DNA from: Adenophora triphylla var. japonica
Lineage: Eukaryota > Streptophyta > Magnoliopsida > Asterales > Campanulaceae
Assembly: GCA_022495995.1 (NCBI GenBank)
Contig: JAFEMH010005395.1
Coordinates: 1 to 64,000 of the forward strand
Direction of reading: 5' to 3'
DNA: 64,000 nucleotides
The notes beneath the pieces were generated by a model. The model made no database searches. It worked only from the letters and a program-made list of their open reading frames with translations, and was not told the DNA's origin. Position 1 is the stretch's first letter. Each line of letters starts with the position of its first letter. Positions 11,391 through 22,318 of the stretch are shown one piece after another. The position numbers and the translations under genes were made by a program.

Positions 11391-12780
11391 GGAGTATGTT
11401 GACGTGTTCGCCTGGTCATACAGACATGCCAGACTCGATCCTCGATCGTAGAGCACGAATTCCCCGGATCCCGAATCCAAGCCTCGTCAAACAAAAGCCG
11501 CGCAAGATCAAGCCAGAGTGGTCCTTGCAAGTTAAAGAAGAAATTGAGAAAATGCTCCGAGTTGGTTTCATCAGAGTGATTGAGTACGCAACGTGGCTCT
11601 CCAACATCGTGACGGTCACCAAGGCTAATGGAAAGGTCGATGTCGTGGTGGATTTCCGGATCTCAACAAGGCCATCCCTAAAGATGATTTCCCACCGCCT
11701 AATATCGACATGCCGGTCGACACCACGACAAATTTCAAGTAAAGTCCTTCGTGGACGGGTTCGCCGGATACAAACTGCATCAAGATGTCCGAGGAGGATC
11801 AACCCAAGATCGCTTCACTCCGTGGGGACATACTGTTACACTGGTCATGCCGTTCGGTCGAAGAACGCCGGGGCTACTTTACCAAATGGGCCGCAAATGC
11901 TCCTCTTCCATGACATGATTCACAAAGAAATCGAAGTATATGTCGATGACATGATCATCCACTCAGAGGATCGACATGCAAAGATTTGACAGATCCGAGG
12001 AAGTTCTTCAAATGTACTCGTAAAACACTCCATGAGATTGAACCCCGCGAAGCGCACCTTCGCGCCAAGCGCGGCAAGGTACTGGGGTACATGGTTACGT
12101 AAAGAGGTATCGAAGCCGATCCCAAGAAAATCAAGGCCATCATCGACATGAAGCCGCCTCGTACTTGATGTAAGTGAAGAGCTTCATGGGAAGACTTCAA
12201 GCACATCGCCGCTTTCATCAACCAGCTTGACATCTTCTCTCGCGAGCCCATGTTCAAACCGATGAAAAAGAATGCCGACATCAAATGGGACTCCGAGTGC
12301 CAAACAACTTTTGAGAAAATCAAGACCTACTTGGTGAATCCCCCACCTCGTGCCCGCCACATGAAGACAAGCCACTACTTCCCGTATCCGACAAGAATGT
12401 ACACGTCAATCGGAAGCAATGCCGCACAAGAACAAAGATTCCAAGGTTGAGCATGCAATCTACTTCGTAGCCAAGCTTCAAGGAAGTGAACTCGCCTACT
12501 CAAGATCGTAGAAAACTTGTACCGCCTTGGTATGGGTAGTCGGGAAACCGAAACACTACATGCAAATACATTCAGCTCCCGGTCTCCAAAATGGACCCCG
12601 TCCGATATCTCTTTGACAAGCCATCCCCGTCAATGCGACTAGCCAAGTGGTCATTCTTCCCGGCCGAGTTCGACATCAAGTACATGGTCGAAAATCAACA
12701 AAGGGCGTAGTCATGGCGCATCACCGGCCGACTTCCCGAGCAAAGGAACCCAAGGGTCCCGATCCGCAATTTCCGAACGA
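11391..12780 (+). pseudogene. pol: E1 reverse transcriptase and RNase H (frameshifted)
   Basis: The enzyme would copy the element RNA into DNA. The N-terminal RT fingers are seen as KPRKIKPEW, 'VKEEIEKMLRVGFIR' and 'WLSNIVTVTKANGKV' (11490-11640). The palm motif YVDDMIIHSED is at 11939-11971, with both catalytic aspartates kept. Before it lie broken pieces of the 'VMPFG..NAGAT' block (11840-11880). The connection/RNase H region shows 'KWDSECQTTFEKIK' at about 12285-12325 and 'FDKPSPSMRLAKW' plus 'FFPAEFDIKYM' at about 12612-12690. At least eight frame changes separate these motifs. Motif order and spacing match Ty3-gypsy pol. Confidence 0.85.
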
Positions 12781-13390
12781 CGGAATCTTTCTCACTCGAC
12801 AGCGCAAACCGCTGGAAACTCTTCTTCGATGGGGCAGCCAACAAGAAGGGGAATGGTATTGGAATGCTCCTTGTCGATCCCAAGGACGAGCACACTCCCA
12901 TAGCCATCAAGATGAATTTTGAAACAACCAACAATGAAGCAGAATATGAAGCTTGTGCAGCAGTTTGGAAGCCGCCTCGAACGCAACATCTCGTAACCGG
13001 ATGTATATGGAGACTCGCATTGATCATCAATCAAGTGTCCAACAAATGGAAGACGGTAGATTCGGCCTTCGTAAGTACCACGCGTACATGGAGGAGCTCA
13101 TTGCTCGCCCAAGGACATCTCTTTTCACTATTTGCCAAGAGACAGAACCGCTCGCGTATGCCCCGGCAACCTCGCCTCTCTTGTCGAAATTCCCGATGGA
13201 AAAGCAAGAAACCCCTCGTAATAGGCAGACGGGAAACACCCGCCTATTGCCGTGAGATCGAAATAAAAAAGGAAACGATCGACGAACCCCGGTACAATCA
13301 AATTTACCAAGCACTCCAAAACGGAGAAGCTTCCTTCACAAATGAAGATGGAAAATACAAAGAAGGGATCAAAGCCAAAACATGATGGCA
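12781..13390 (+). pseudogene. E1 archaeal-type RNase H (second RNase H, Tat lineage marker)
   Basis: 'WKLFFDGAANKKGNGIGM' is encoded at about 12810-12866. It is followed in another frame by 'VDPKDEHTPIAIKMNFETTN' and 'NEAEYEA' at 12870-12953, and by 'LIINQVSNKW' at 13021-13050. The FDGA...G.G and N.EAEY motifs are those of a plant or archaeal RNase H fold. A second RNase H after the ordinary one is a known acquisition of Tat-lineage Ty3-gypsy elements and supports the lineage call. The domain is frameshifted at least twice. Confidence 0.8.
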
Positions 13391-14555
13391 TTAAAACGCC
13401 CGGCATCCCATTTCGTCATTCTGGGGGTATGTTGTACAAGAAGCGCCACCAAGGGCCACTCCTTCGTGTGTAAACTAAGAAAAAGCCGGAAGCTAATGAA
13501 TGAAGTTCACAACGGAACCCGCGGTCCGCACATGAACGCCCGAGCATTGACACAGCATCATTCTCCGTATGGGATACTATTGGATATCGATGGAAACAGA
13601 TCGCATCCAGCTTCAGTCCGAAGCCGCGACAAATGTCAACGGTTCTCCAACCTCAATCACATCCTCCACATGAACTCTATTGCATGACTACGCCATGGCC
13701 TTTCGCCACATGGGGAATCGACGTCATCGGCAAGATCACTCCTCCGGGAGCAATGGTCACGAGTTCATTTTAGTCGCAATGACTACTTCACCAAACGGGT
13801 AGAAGCCGATCGTACAAGGTACCGAATTCTAAGAAGGTGGCCGAGTTCATCCGAGAGAACATCATGTGCCGATACGGAGTTCCCAACGAGATCATATCCG
13901 ACAATGGGACTCACTTCAAGGAGATTGTGACCAACTTCTGACCGAATTCGCAGTCACACGTCACAAATCTTCTCCTTACGTACCACAAACCAATGGTGCA
14001 AGAGAGGCAGCCAACAAGACTCTCGCCATGATAATCGAAAGATGACCACTCGCAGGCCTGGACCGGCCCGAAAAGCTACATTTAGCCCTCTCGGGGATAC
14101 CGAACATCAGCCGAACCGCCACAGGGGAGACTGCTTCGCGCTTACCTACGGAATGGAAGCAATGTTGCCCGTGGAATTGGAAATTCCATCCCTCCGAGTC
14201 CTCTTGGAAAACGGGATCAATGAAGTCGAATGGCTACAGAGCCGTCACGACGAACTTGCTCTACTCGACGAGCGCAGCATTGAAAGCCACGGAACACACT
14301 CGAGCCTACAAGAGCGTAATGGCCCGAGCATTCGACAAGAAAGTCAAGATCCGAGACATCGTAGAAGGCGACTTGGTGCTAAAGGAAAGCCTCCCTACGC
14401 AGACCAATCCCCTCGGAAAGTGGGAGCCTACCCGGATAGGACCGTTCGTGGTACAAAGAATCTTCTCCGGAGGAGCCATGAAGTTAGCGTACTTTGGACG
14501 GAACCCTTTCGTTAACCCCGTGAACGGAAGCAAGCTCCGCAGATACTTTGTTTGA
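13391..14555 (+). pseudogene. int: E1 integrase (frameshifted)
   Basis: The integrase would insert the cDNA into the genome. The catalytic core triad can be placed: D in 'WGIDVIGKI' (about 13711-13737), D in 'ISDNGTHF' (about 13891-13915) and E in 'NGAREAANKT' (about 13992-14020). The C-terminal domain is open at 14220-14555 and ends 'KWEPTRIGPFVV...NGSKLRRYFV' with a TGA stop, a normal end for the Tat integrase. Stops and frame shifts interrupt the core (for example at 13772 and 13940). The catalytic residues themselves are retained, so the damage is mainly indels. Confidence 0.85.
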
Positions 14556-16919
14556 GGAAGAGCACGAGTCAACTCTCCTTCCCCATACACCGTCCTTCAA
14601 GAAATCAAAAGTGCTAAAAGAGTAATACCCAACTGGATACATTCCCGCTAATGATCCAAGTAAAAAATAGGGTCGCTCTTCTTTTGTCTTTGCTTTTCTC
14701 AAACTAACCTAAAGTGTCGAACTACGGTGACCTGAGCCCCTTAGTCCAATTGTAAAAGGGGAACGTAGGCGTACCATCATTGGTTCGGTCTAAAAACAAA
14801 AATACAATAAGCATCAATTGCTTGTGTTTCGAAAAACTCTTTTCATTTAACCTACAAAATCATTACTTAAAACAATCTTTGATGAGTTCAAGCACGGTCA
14901 ACTCTTGACTCGCTACACGCTAGCAAAACTACAATAAAACATTAATCAATTAATGTGTTCGCAATGACAATGGGTGGATACTCTGACAAAGAAGGTCAAC
15001 CTAGTTTCCTGCTTGGTCCTTCATCCTTCTTTCCCCTTCCCTTTGCGCCCTGCGAGTGTTCTTCACCTTCACATGAAATATTTTGGTAGTCCTTCTACCC
15101 GGCTCGTGTGGACTCTTCCCGACGCCTCCGTCAAGCCTCGTAGCATTCAATGCAGCCCTTTCTCTCGGCTCTATCTCGAGCCGCTCGCTTCGAGCCATCA
15201 TAATAAAGGCTTTCATTGGCCTCCCGACAAGATTGGGCCCTACTGCGCCCACGGCATCCTGGGAAGACGATCCCTGTGATTAGCTCTCGCTTCGGTCCTC
15301 CTCAAGGTCGAGCCGCCAAGGTGTCCGACACCCAACAATCATCCCGTCCACAAGATAGCCATCTCAGGTCTCCCCCTATACACTCTTTGTACCGATATAT
15401 CAAGCTGTCGAACAAAGGCCCTCTCTTCGGTGAAGGAGAACTCCCGGCAGAAAGGATGTGTATCGCCACCACCGCGCGAGCAAAGCAATAGCGTCGAAGG
15501 ATCTTCCATCGCCAGAGATCCCACTCAAAAGTAGCAAGATAACTCAAGCCCATCAATGGCACCTCGCTCCAGCCCGTCTTGTCAGCAGTAACCAACGATG
15601 GAATATAGAAAGACGTCTCGAGACAGCCCCGCACTCGACAACCAAGCGACCTTCCCGAGCGGTCCGATAAGTTCCCAGAATCTCCAGTGGGGAACCCACC
15701 ATCGCAAGTGATGCGTGCGGAGTCTGGCCATCCAGAGCTCCAACTCAGCCTGATCGCCCCCTATCACCAGAGGACGTCGAGAGAAGGACCAAGCGTCACA
15801 GGACATTGGCCTCCTCGGCGTATACGAACTCGAGGATTCTCCCCTCGTCGACGCACTGCTCCGCTGCTGCCGGATCCGTCGCAAACAGGAACTCGCCAAA
15901 TTCCTCCAGGCGGGAATATGCAAAAGGCCTCCTCGGCGTATGCGAACTCGAGGATTCTCCCCTCTCGCGCCCGAGCGCGAAGAAGAATGAGCTCCAAATC
16001 CAGCTGCTCCGCCCGCGAACCGGCCAAATGCCCGCGCAAAGTCCTCCCACTCCGCCCAGCGTGGGAGCAGGAACCTCTCGGCCTAGACGGCTCGGCCACG
16101 AACATCCACGCTCCTCCGGGAACCGCACCGCATGAACGCTACGAGCCTCCTAGCGTAGCGGACCACCCGACCACCACCTCATAGCGTCGTTGTACGTACG
16201 GCCGACACCCTGCAAACCAGAAGGTCATCGAAGACGAGCAGAAGTACGTATGCAACATTTGCGTAATACTACTATCAAATGCGTAAAATCAAAAAAGTGC
16301 TCACCGAAGCATTGGGGTCAACCCCGTATCGTAGTCTCGGCTCATCCGGAGCGGGATCACAAGTCGCTGCGCGAACCGTCCGGCCTCGTACGCCAAACCT
16401 AGCGCGTGGGAGGCGGAGATCTCGGGATATCCAGTGGCCATCGCCCTCCCGTGCCGCACCCGCGTGGGCTCCTCGGCCTCATCCTCAAGAAAGTATCATA
16501 GGCGGCCCAGCCTATGATGTACTCGGTATAGAACACGCCTATCTATACCTCCCTAACTCCTCCATCGGCATCTCCCGAGGATGCCGCATGTGCATAGGAG
16601 GATCCACCCGGCACCAACGGAATGGACCCCGGGCCATGCCGACGGGTCACCCGCTCCCTGCATACATAGCGTCGCAATGAAGTCCCACCAGAGCTTCCTC
16701 CGCCGCGTCACCCGCTAGCCACCCGAACCACGCCATAAAGTGAAACGACTCCACCAGTCACTGATCCTCTCGAGAACTCCGGTTCAAGGCCGAGACACCT
16801 CCTCGTATGACACTCGAGTGCCGACTCTCGACGAGACCGGCCTCTTCGCTCTCTTCGCCAAACCAAGACGGGCAGGAACAGGGTCGATACGCCTCCCTAA
16901 TGTCCCACTCCCGCGGATC

Positions 16920-17615
16920 GAACACCTCGTCTCGCACGTTAAATTCCCAGCTAGTTTTCACTAACGCCCGTCTCCCGCACGTTAAATTCCCGCTAGTTTT
17001 CACTAACGCTCGTCTCCGCACGTTAAATTCCCGCTAGTTTTCACTAACGGCTCATCTCGCACGTTAAATTCCCCCAGCTAGTTTTCACTAACGCTCGTCT
17101 CCGACGTTAAATTCCCAGCTAGTTTTCACTAACGCCCGTCTCCGCACGTTAAATTCCCGATTAGTTTTCACTAACGCCGTCGCGCACGTTAAATTCTCGC
17201 TAGTTTTCACTAACGCGCTCGTCTCCGCAGCGTTAAATTCCCGCTAGTTTTCAATAACCGTTCGTCTTCGTACGTTAAATTCCCGCTAGTTTTCACTAAC
17301 GCCGTCTCCGCACGTTAAATTCTCAGCTAGTTTTCACTAACGCCGTCTCCGCACGTTAAATTCCCGGCTAGTTTTCACTAACGCTCGTCTCCGTACGTTA
17401 AATTCCCGCTAGTTTTCACTAACGCCGTCTCCGACGTTAAATTCCCAGCTAGTTTTCACTAACGCTCATCTCCGCACGTTAAATTCTCATTTAGTTTTCA
17501 CTAACGCTCGTCTCCAGACGTTAAATTCCCGCTAGTTTTCACTAACGATCGTCTCCGCATGTTAAATTCTCGCTTAGTTTTCACTAACGCCCGTCTCCGC
17601 ACGTTAAATCCCGCT
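16920..17615 (+). repeat. Tandem array of a ~41-bp unit in the E1 3' region
   Basis: About 16 to 17 imperfect copies of a unit reading 'acgttaaattcccgctag' plus 'ttttcactaacgctcgtctccgc'. Copies differ by one or two bases and small indels. Each unit carries ACGTTAA and the related ACTAACG in opposite senses, so a transcript could fold locally. Confidence 0.93.
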
Positions 17616-18035
17616 GACGTTTGACCTTCAAACGCTCAATCATGTCTCCCGGACATTCCAGCTTACATTTCCGTCTCCGCACGTTAAATTCCCAATTGAC
17701 GTTTGACGTTCAAACGCTCAATCATGTCTCCGGACATTCCAGTTACAATTCCGTCTCCAGACGTTAAATTCAATCCCCAGTTGACGTTTGACGTTCAAAC
17801 GCTCAATCATGTCTCCGGACATTCCAACTGCATCTCCGTCTCCAGACGTTAAATCCCTAGTTGACGTTTGACCTTCAAACGCTCAATCATGTCTCCGGAC
17901 ATTCCAGTTACATTTCCGTCTCCAGACGTTAAATTTTATCCCCAGTTGACGTTTGACGTTCAAACGCTCAATCATGTCTCCGGACATTCCAATTGCATCT
18001 CTGTCTCCCGACGTTAAAATTTCTAGCGGTTTTCA
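17616..18035 (+). repeat. Tandem array of a ~85-bp unit in the E1 3' region
   Basis: About five copies of a unit combining 'tgacgtttgacgttcaaacg', 'ctcaatcatgtctccgg', 'acattccagttaca' and 'ccgtctccagacgttaaatt'. The final part of the unit is the start of the preceding 41-bp unit, so the second array seems to have grown out of the first with an added segment. That added segment resembles the 'acgtttgncattcaaacgctc' block of the LTR (about 2035-2130). Confidence 0.9.
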
Positions 18036-18269
18036 CCATCGTTCACTTCCCCGGCCGCCAGTCGTAAGCCCGATCGTCCCACTGCAGCGGCCATCAAGGT
18101 AAGCCCGCACAACAATCCCTCTTCGGCCATCTAGGTAAGCCCGAATGCTCATCCCCAGCAGGATTCTAAAGAAGAAACGTTGATCCTTCTGAGTTGTTAA
18201 TAACGCCAGTTTAACACAACCGTTCCCATCATTGTTACCTTATCCCCAGCAGGATAAACCTGGCAGTCA

Positions 18270-18845
18270 TCGTAAGCCCAGCATCCAAGGCACGAACGCC
18301 TTCGTCCCAGGATAAGCGTATCCTCGGCAACTCCGGTTTGAGGCGCCACACGCCCTCGTCAGCATCAGCAACTCCGGTTTGAGGTGCCACACGCCCTCGT
18401 CAGTATCAGCAACTCCGGTTTGAGGCGCCACACGCCTCGCTGCACAAGAATCTTCCGGTTTGAGGTGCCACATGCCCTCATCGCATAGCAACTCCGGTTT
18501 GAGGCGCCACACGCCTCGTCGCACGCAGCAACTCTGGTTTGAGGCGCCACAAGCCTCGTCGCTCAAGAATCCAGATTTAAGGCGCCACACGCCTCATCGC
18601 ACGCCAACTCCGGTTTGAGGCGCCACACGCCCTCGTCAGTATCAGCAACTCCGGTTTGAGGCGCCACACGCCCTCGTCAGTATCAACAACTCCGGTTTGA
18701 GGCGCCACACGCCCTCGTCAGTATCAGCAACTCCAGTTTGAGGTGCCACACGCCCTCGTCAGTATCAGCAACTCCGGTTTGAGGCGCCACACGCCCTCGT
18801 CGCACGCAACTCCGGTGAGGCGCCACACGCCTCAAAGGTTTCGAG
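18270..18845 (+). repeat. Tandem array of a ~60-bp unit in the E1 3' region
   Basis: About ten copies of 'gcaactccggtttgaggcg' followed by 'ccacacgcc(c)tcgtcag/cgca' occur with spacing of about 50-60 bp. GAGGCGCCACACGCCTC is itself a near-palindrome, so every copy can form a short hairpin. The minus-strand frame here (18267-18590) is a by-product of the repeat. Confidence 0.9.
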
Positions 18846-18980
18846 AATCCCGTGTCCAAACGCCTCACAATAGTCTCCATTCAGGTTCCGATACCTGGCA
18901 ATGGTCTCATTCAGGTTTAGACGCCTCCCAATAGTCTCGCTCAGGTCAAGGTCCCCACGCGCGGCCCTTGCACCTACGAA

Positions 18981-19015
18981 CTACGATCGGCTTGATTCCC
19001 GCTCGGGATACGTAG
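18981..19015 (+). other. Conserved RNA hairpin H1 in E1
   Basis: CTACG (18981-18985) pairs with CGTAG (19011-19015), and an inner TTCCC pairs with GGGAT around a short loop. The same arrangement with different inner bases occurs in E2 and E3 (see findings). No family known to me has this description. Confidence 0.55.
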
Positions 19016-19096
19016 GAATACTTTCGCTAAGGGTCCAGACAGCTGACCGCCCAGGTCTTTCAAAGTAAGGCATCCCGATTTGGAACCTTATCTTTT

Positions 19097-19142
19097 TCAA
19101 TGACCCCACCTCCTTCGGAGGAGACGTCGCTGAGGGGCTAAC
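19097..19142 (+). other. Conserved RNA hairpin H2 and polypurine tract of E1
   Basis: TCAATGAC (19097-19104) pairs with GTCGCTGA (19126-19133). Inside, CCTCC (19109-19113) pairs with GGAGG (19117-19121) around a UUC loop. The 3' side runs directly into the polypurine tract GAGGGGCTA (19132-19140), 2 nt before the LTR. The tract primes plus-strand DNA synthesis in LTR retrotransposons. The hairpin is conserved by covariation in E2 and E3. Confidence 0.65.
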
Positions 19143-21202
19143 TGTAAGTACCCAAATCTGGATCGTCAAAATCCGTCGAGAGAGTTAACCGAAATCCGTT
19201 AACCGCCGCCTTCAGTTAACCGAAACTCATTAAACTCCCCTGCTACGCTAACGAGACGCCTCGGGATCGCCCGTGCATCCCGACGTCAAGCATACTTAAC
19301 ACGTGTCATCGCACGTAAAAGTACGGATTTCCCTGAAAAATGCACTTTCGACACCTTCCGGGCGTTTGGGACATTTTCCCGCATCGTTATTTTAAAAACG
19401 GACAAAACCGGGACCGGGAACGAACTCCCACACCTTTGGTGACTCGGGGCACACGGCAGCCATGCCACCTCCCTCTAGTCACCTTTCAATCACAAATCAA
19501 GGCCAAAAGACCAAAATACCCCTGGATTTCAGTCAAAGTCTGGCCGGACTCCCTGTGCAAATTTTCTGAAATTGCCAGCAAGTCCCTCAGAATTCCAAAA
19601 TACCAAAAAACCCTGAAAAACAGTCAAAGTCCGTCCGAACTCTTACTGCAATTTTCACCTATAAATAGAAGTTGCTGTCAAAGCTAAAAAGAAGAAGAAT
19701 TTACTCCAAAAAAGTCACTACCCCACGGCCCAAACTCAGTTTCACCCCTCCCAAGCTCCCGTTTTGTCTCGATTCGCGTGAAACTTCCATATTTTGATCA
19801 AATACGCCCCTCGCCACTCCGAAACACCGTTTCAAACTACTTTTCGTGTCCCGTACATACCCCCGAGCCAAAGGAGTCGACCCTAGCCATAGGTATAACT
19901 CCCTCTCTCTGAATCTCTCGTTTCATCTCGGTTTAAGCACCAGTCGCTACAACCGTTTCGAACAACGTTATTGAAATGTAGACGCCTCCGTCTAACGGGG
20001 TCCGATACGTTTTAGCCCCTCGATCCTCTTCTCTTCCCGTAAGAGAAGTAATCACGGGTTAAAACGGCGTTCCGACCCCGTTCCGTTTACTTTTTACGTC
20101 ATTTACCATTCCCGATCGATCGATCCGTTGATCGTCATTTACTTTCTGTCATTTACCATTTCCGAGCCGTTTGGCTCGTCGATCGTCATTTACAATTCCG
20201 AGCCGTTTGGCTCGTCGATCGTCATTTACCATTTCGAGCCGTTTGGCTCGTCGATCGTCATTTATAATTCCGAGCCATTTTGGCTCGTTGATCGGCATTT
20301 ACAATTCCGGATCGTTTGATTCCGTTGATACTGCTTTAAATACTGTCATTTACAAAGTCCGACTCGTTTGGATCGTGATAGTATTTACTTTTTAAAGTCC
20401 GATTCGCAACCCGATTCATTGATTGCATGTCATTTAATACGCATTTTTCCCATAAAAATCGTTAACAATGTAATGCCCGGTTCAAAACCGGAGTTCGTCC
20501 TTCGAACTCTCTTTCAAAACGCGTGAAATGACGTTTGGCCTCCAAACGCTCATCTTCAAACTAAAAGCCGCCATTTGACACATAAAAATCATTTAATACG
20601 CATTTTTCCCGTAAAAATCGTTAACAATGACTCGCCCGGTTCAAAACCGGAGTTCGTCCTTCGAACTCTCTTTCAAAAGGCTCAAAATCGACGTTTGCCA
20701 CGCAAACGCTCATTTCAAACTCAAAACCGACGTTTGTCATTCAAACGCTCGTCTTTTCAAACTAAGTCACCTAATCAACGTTTGACATTCAAACCAAGAT
20801 TAAACTTGTCATTCAAGCCCCCATTTCAAAACACACACACACACACACGTTTTCGAGAAAGGTAGAAAGACTCGTCATGCGAGGCATTTCGGGTGATCTC
20901 GTAATACTCTTCCCGAAATGTAACGTGACCTCCGAACCTAACAATCTTTGGTACTCAAAGCTTTTTACTCGTTTTTGCTACCAATAAAAATGATCCCCTG
21001 TTTTCGAAGTCTTTTCCTATGTTTTTGCTACCAATAAAAAGGACACCTTTTCACAATAGCCGTTTCTCAACGTTTGGGCTCAAAATACGAAAACCGCGTG
21101 GCGACTCCTCATTTTCCTTCCCATGAAGCGAGGTCTCAGACACCAACACCCCGCGAAAGACAACCGCGTTCCGCGCACCGCGCGAAATCCCGGGTAATTT
21201 CA
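19143..21202 (+). repeat. E1 3' LTR
   Basis: The 2060-bp copy of 527-2544 has the same TG/CA ends, TATA box (19659-19668) and internal repeat sets (about 20100-20330 and 20440-20700). Differences from the 5' LTR are frequent in the first 1 kb and rare in the last 300 bp. Many are 1-3 nt changes at CAG/CTG positions. Confidence 0.93.
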
Positions 21203-21207
21203 ATTAT
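21203..21207. repeat. Target site duplication of E1 (right copy, ATTAT)
   Basis: It is identical to 522-526 and closes the E1 insertion. Confidence 0.92.
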
Positions 21208-21418
21208 CCTTTGGTGACTCAGCCTGTTTCTAGAACCATGCAAGGTGGCGCCTAGAAGCTCCCTTCCAGCGAGGGACTGCTTGGAATTTTAATTCCTAGC
21301 AAGTCTTTTATCCCTTGGAAGGGTTGGAAAAGTTTCCAAATTGCCCCTGAACTTTAGAAAGGTTTGGAAATTGTCGGGAAACTTAACCGGAAGGCATGAG
21401 CCATATTTTGTACTTACA
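21208..21418 (-). mobile_element. E2: first 211 bp of a minus-strand Tat-like LTR
   Basis: Read on the minus strand the LTR starts TGTAAGTACAAAATATGG at 21418, with the same first eight bases as the LTRs of E1 and E3. It is preceded by a polypurine tract (minus GAGGGGCTTC) and hairpin H2. E1 interrupts it, and the rest lies at 302-526. Its TATA-like box is in the far piece. Confidence 0.7.
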
Positions 21419-21924
21419 GAAGCCCCTCGGCAACGTCACTTGCAGGTCGAGTGGGGTTGTCGATAAAAAAGGATCCAATCTGGCGATCTTCCGAGACGGA
21501 TTGGGTGACCAAGGAGGTCAAGTGGCTGAACCTTTGGAAGGCTACCTACGTATCCCGCAGGAATCAAGACTTGGTCGTAGTTCAAGAATCCACTGGGGAA
21601 TGGCGAAGATAAACTGGTCCCTTTCTAGGAAGATGGAAATAAAGTGACCTAGGAGGTCAAATGGCTTATCCTACTGGGGATATGCCAGATGAAGGGAATG
21701 ACCATAGTGGTCAGATATTTGGACCTTTATGAAAGGCTCATGCATCACTGAGGAGCATTGAACAAAAAGGGTGACCAATGTGGTCGGATGGCTGGACCTT
21801 TATGAAAGGCTACCTACGTATCCCAGAGGAATCAAGCCTTGGTCGTAGTTCAAGTCTCACTAGATAGTTAGGAACATGTCTAGGATCCTTGAGGTTTTAA
21901 CGATTCATGGAGGAGTCACCTGAT

Positions 21925-22318
21925 TTGACAATTAATGGAGGTTGTCACCTGATTGACAATTAATGGAGGTTGTCACCTGATTTGACAATTAATGGAGGTT
22001 GTCACCTGGTTGACAATTAATGGAGGTTGTCACCTGGTTGACAATTAATAGAGGTTGTCACCTGGTTGACAATTAATGGAGGTTGTCACCTGATTGACAA
22101 TTAATGGAGGTTGTCACCTGGTTGACAATTAATGGAGGTTGTCACCTGATTGACAATTAATGGAGATTGTCACCTGATTGACAATTAATGGAGGTTGTCA
22201 CCTGGTTGACAATTAATGGAGGTTGTCACCTGATTGACAATTAATGGAGGTTGTCATCTGATCGACAATTAATGGAGGTTGTTACCTGGTTGACAATTAA
22301 TGGAGGTTGTCACCTGAT
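21925..22318 (+). repeat. Tandem array of a ~28-bp unit
   Basis: About 14 copies of 'attgacaattaatggaggttgtcacctg' split at regular 27-29 bp spacing. Variants are mainly tgattg/tggttg. GACAA at one end and TTGTC at the other allow each unit to form a small stem. Confidence 0.95.

Larger units (their letters stand above)
14556..19142 (+). other. E1 3' noncoding region
   Basis: This is a 4.6-kb region between integrase and the 3' LTR, typical of Tat/Ogre elements. No domain was recognised. Short frames at 15687-16184 and neighbouring positions are GC-rich chance frames. A ~118-bp unit containing 'gaactcgaggattctcccct' is present twice (about 15811 and 15929). The region then passes into three tandem arrays (16920-18030 and 18270-18840). 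It ends with two stem-loops (18981-19015 and 19097-19133) and the polypurine tract. Confidence 0.75.
527..21202 (+). mobile_element. E1: full-length Tat/Ogre-like Ty3-gypsy LTR retrotransposon (20.7 kb)
   Basis: A complete but coding-defective element: 2.0-kb LTRs beginning TGTAAGTA and ending TTTCA, a 5-bp target duplication, a primer binding site after the 5' LTR, a polypurine tract before the 3' LTR, and the domain order gag, PR, RT, RNase H, archaeal-type RNase H, integrase. The extra RNase H, the very long 3' noncoding region with tandem repeats, the Arg-tRNA-type primer site and the size are hallmarks of the Tat/Ogre lineage. Every domain carries frameshifts and stops, so it cannot move by itself. 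It inserted into the LTR of E2. The LTR copies differ at many sites, mostly short indels and substitutions, so the element is either not recent or the sequence contains errors. Confidence 0.92.

Noticed and set aside
15687..16184. 165-codon plus-strand frame in the E1 3' region
   Set aside because: Overlapping frames on both strands are equally open in this GC-rich part, no domain is visible, and the region corresponds to the noncoding 3' part of Tat elements.
16920..18845. CRISPR-like array
   Set aside because: Units are contiguous and diverge gradually. There are no unique spacers, no cas genes, and the setting is a plant retrotransposon.
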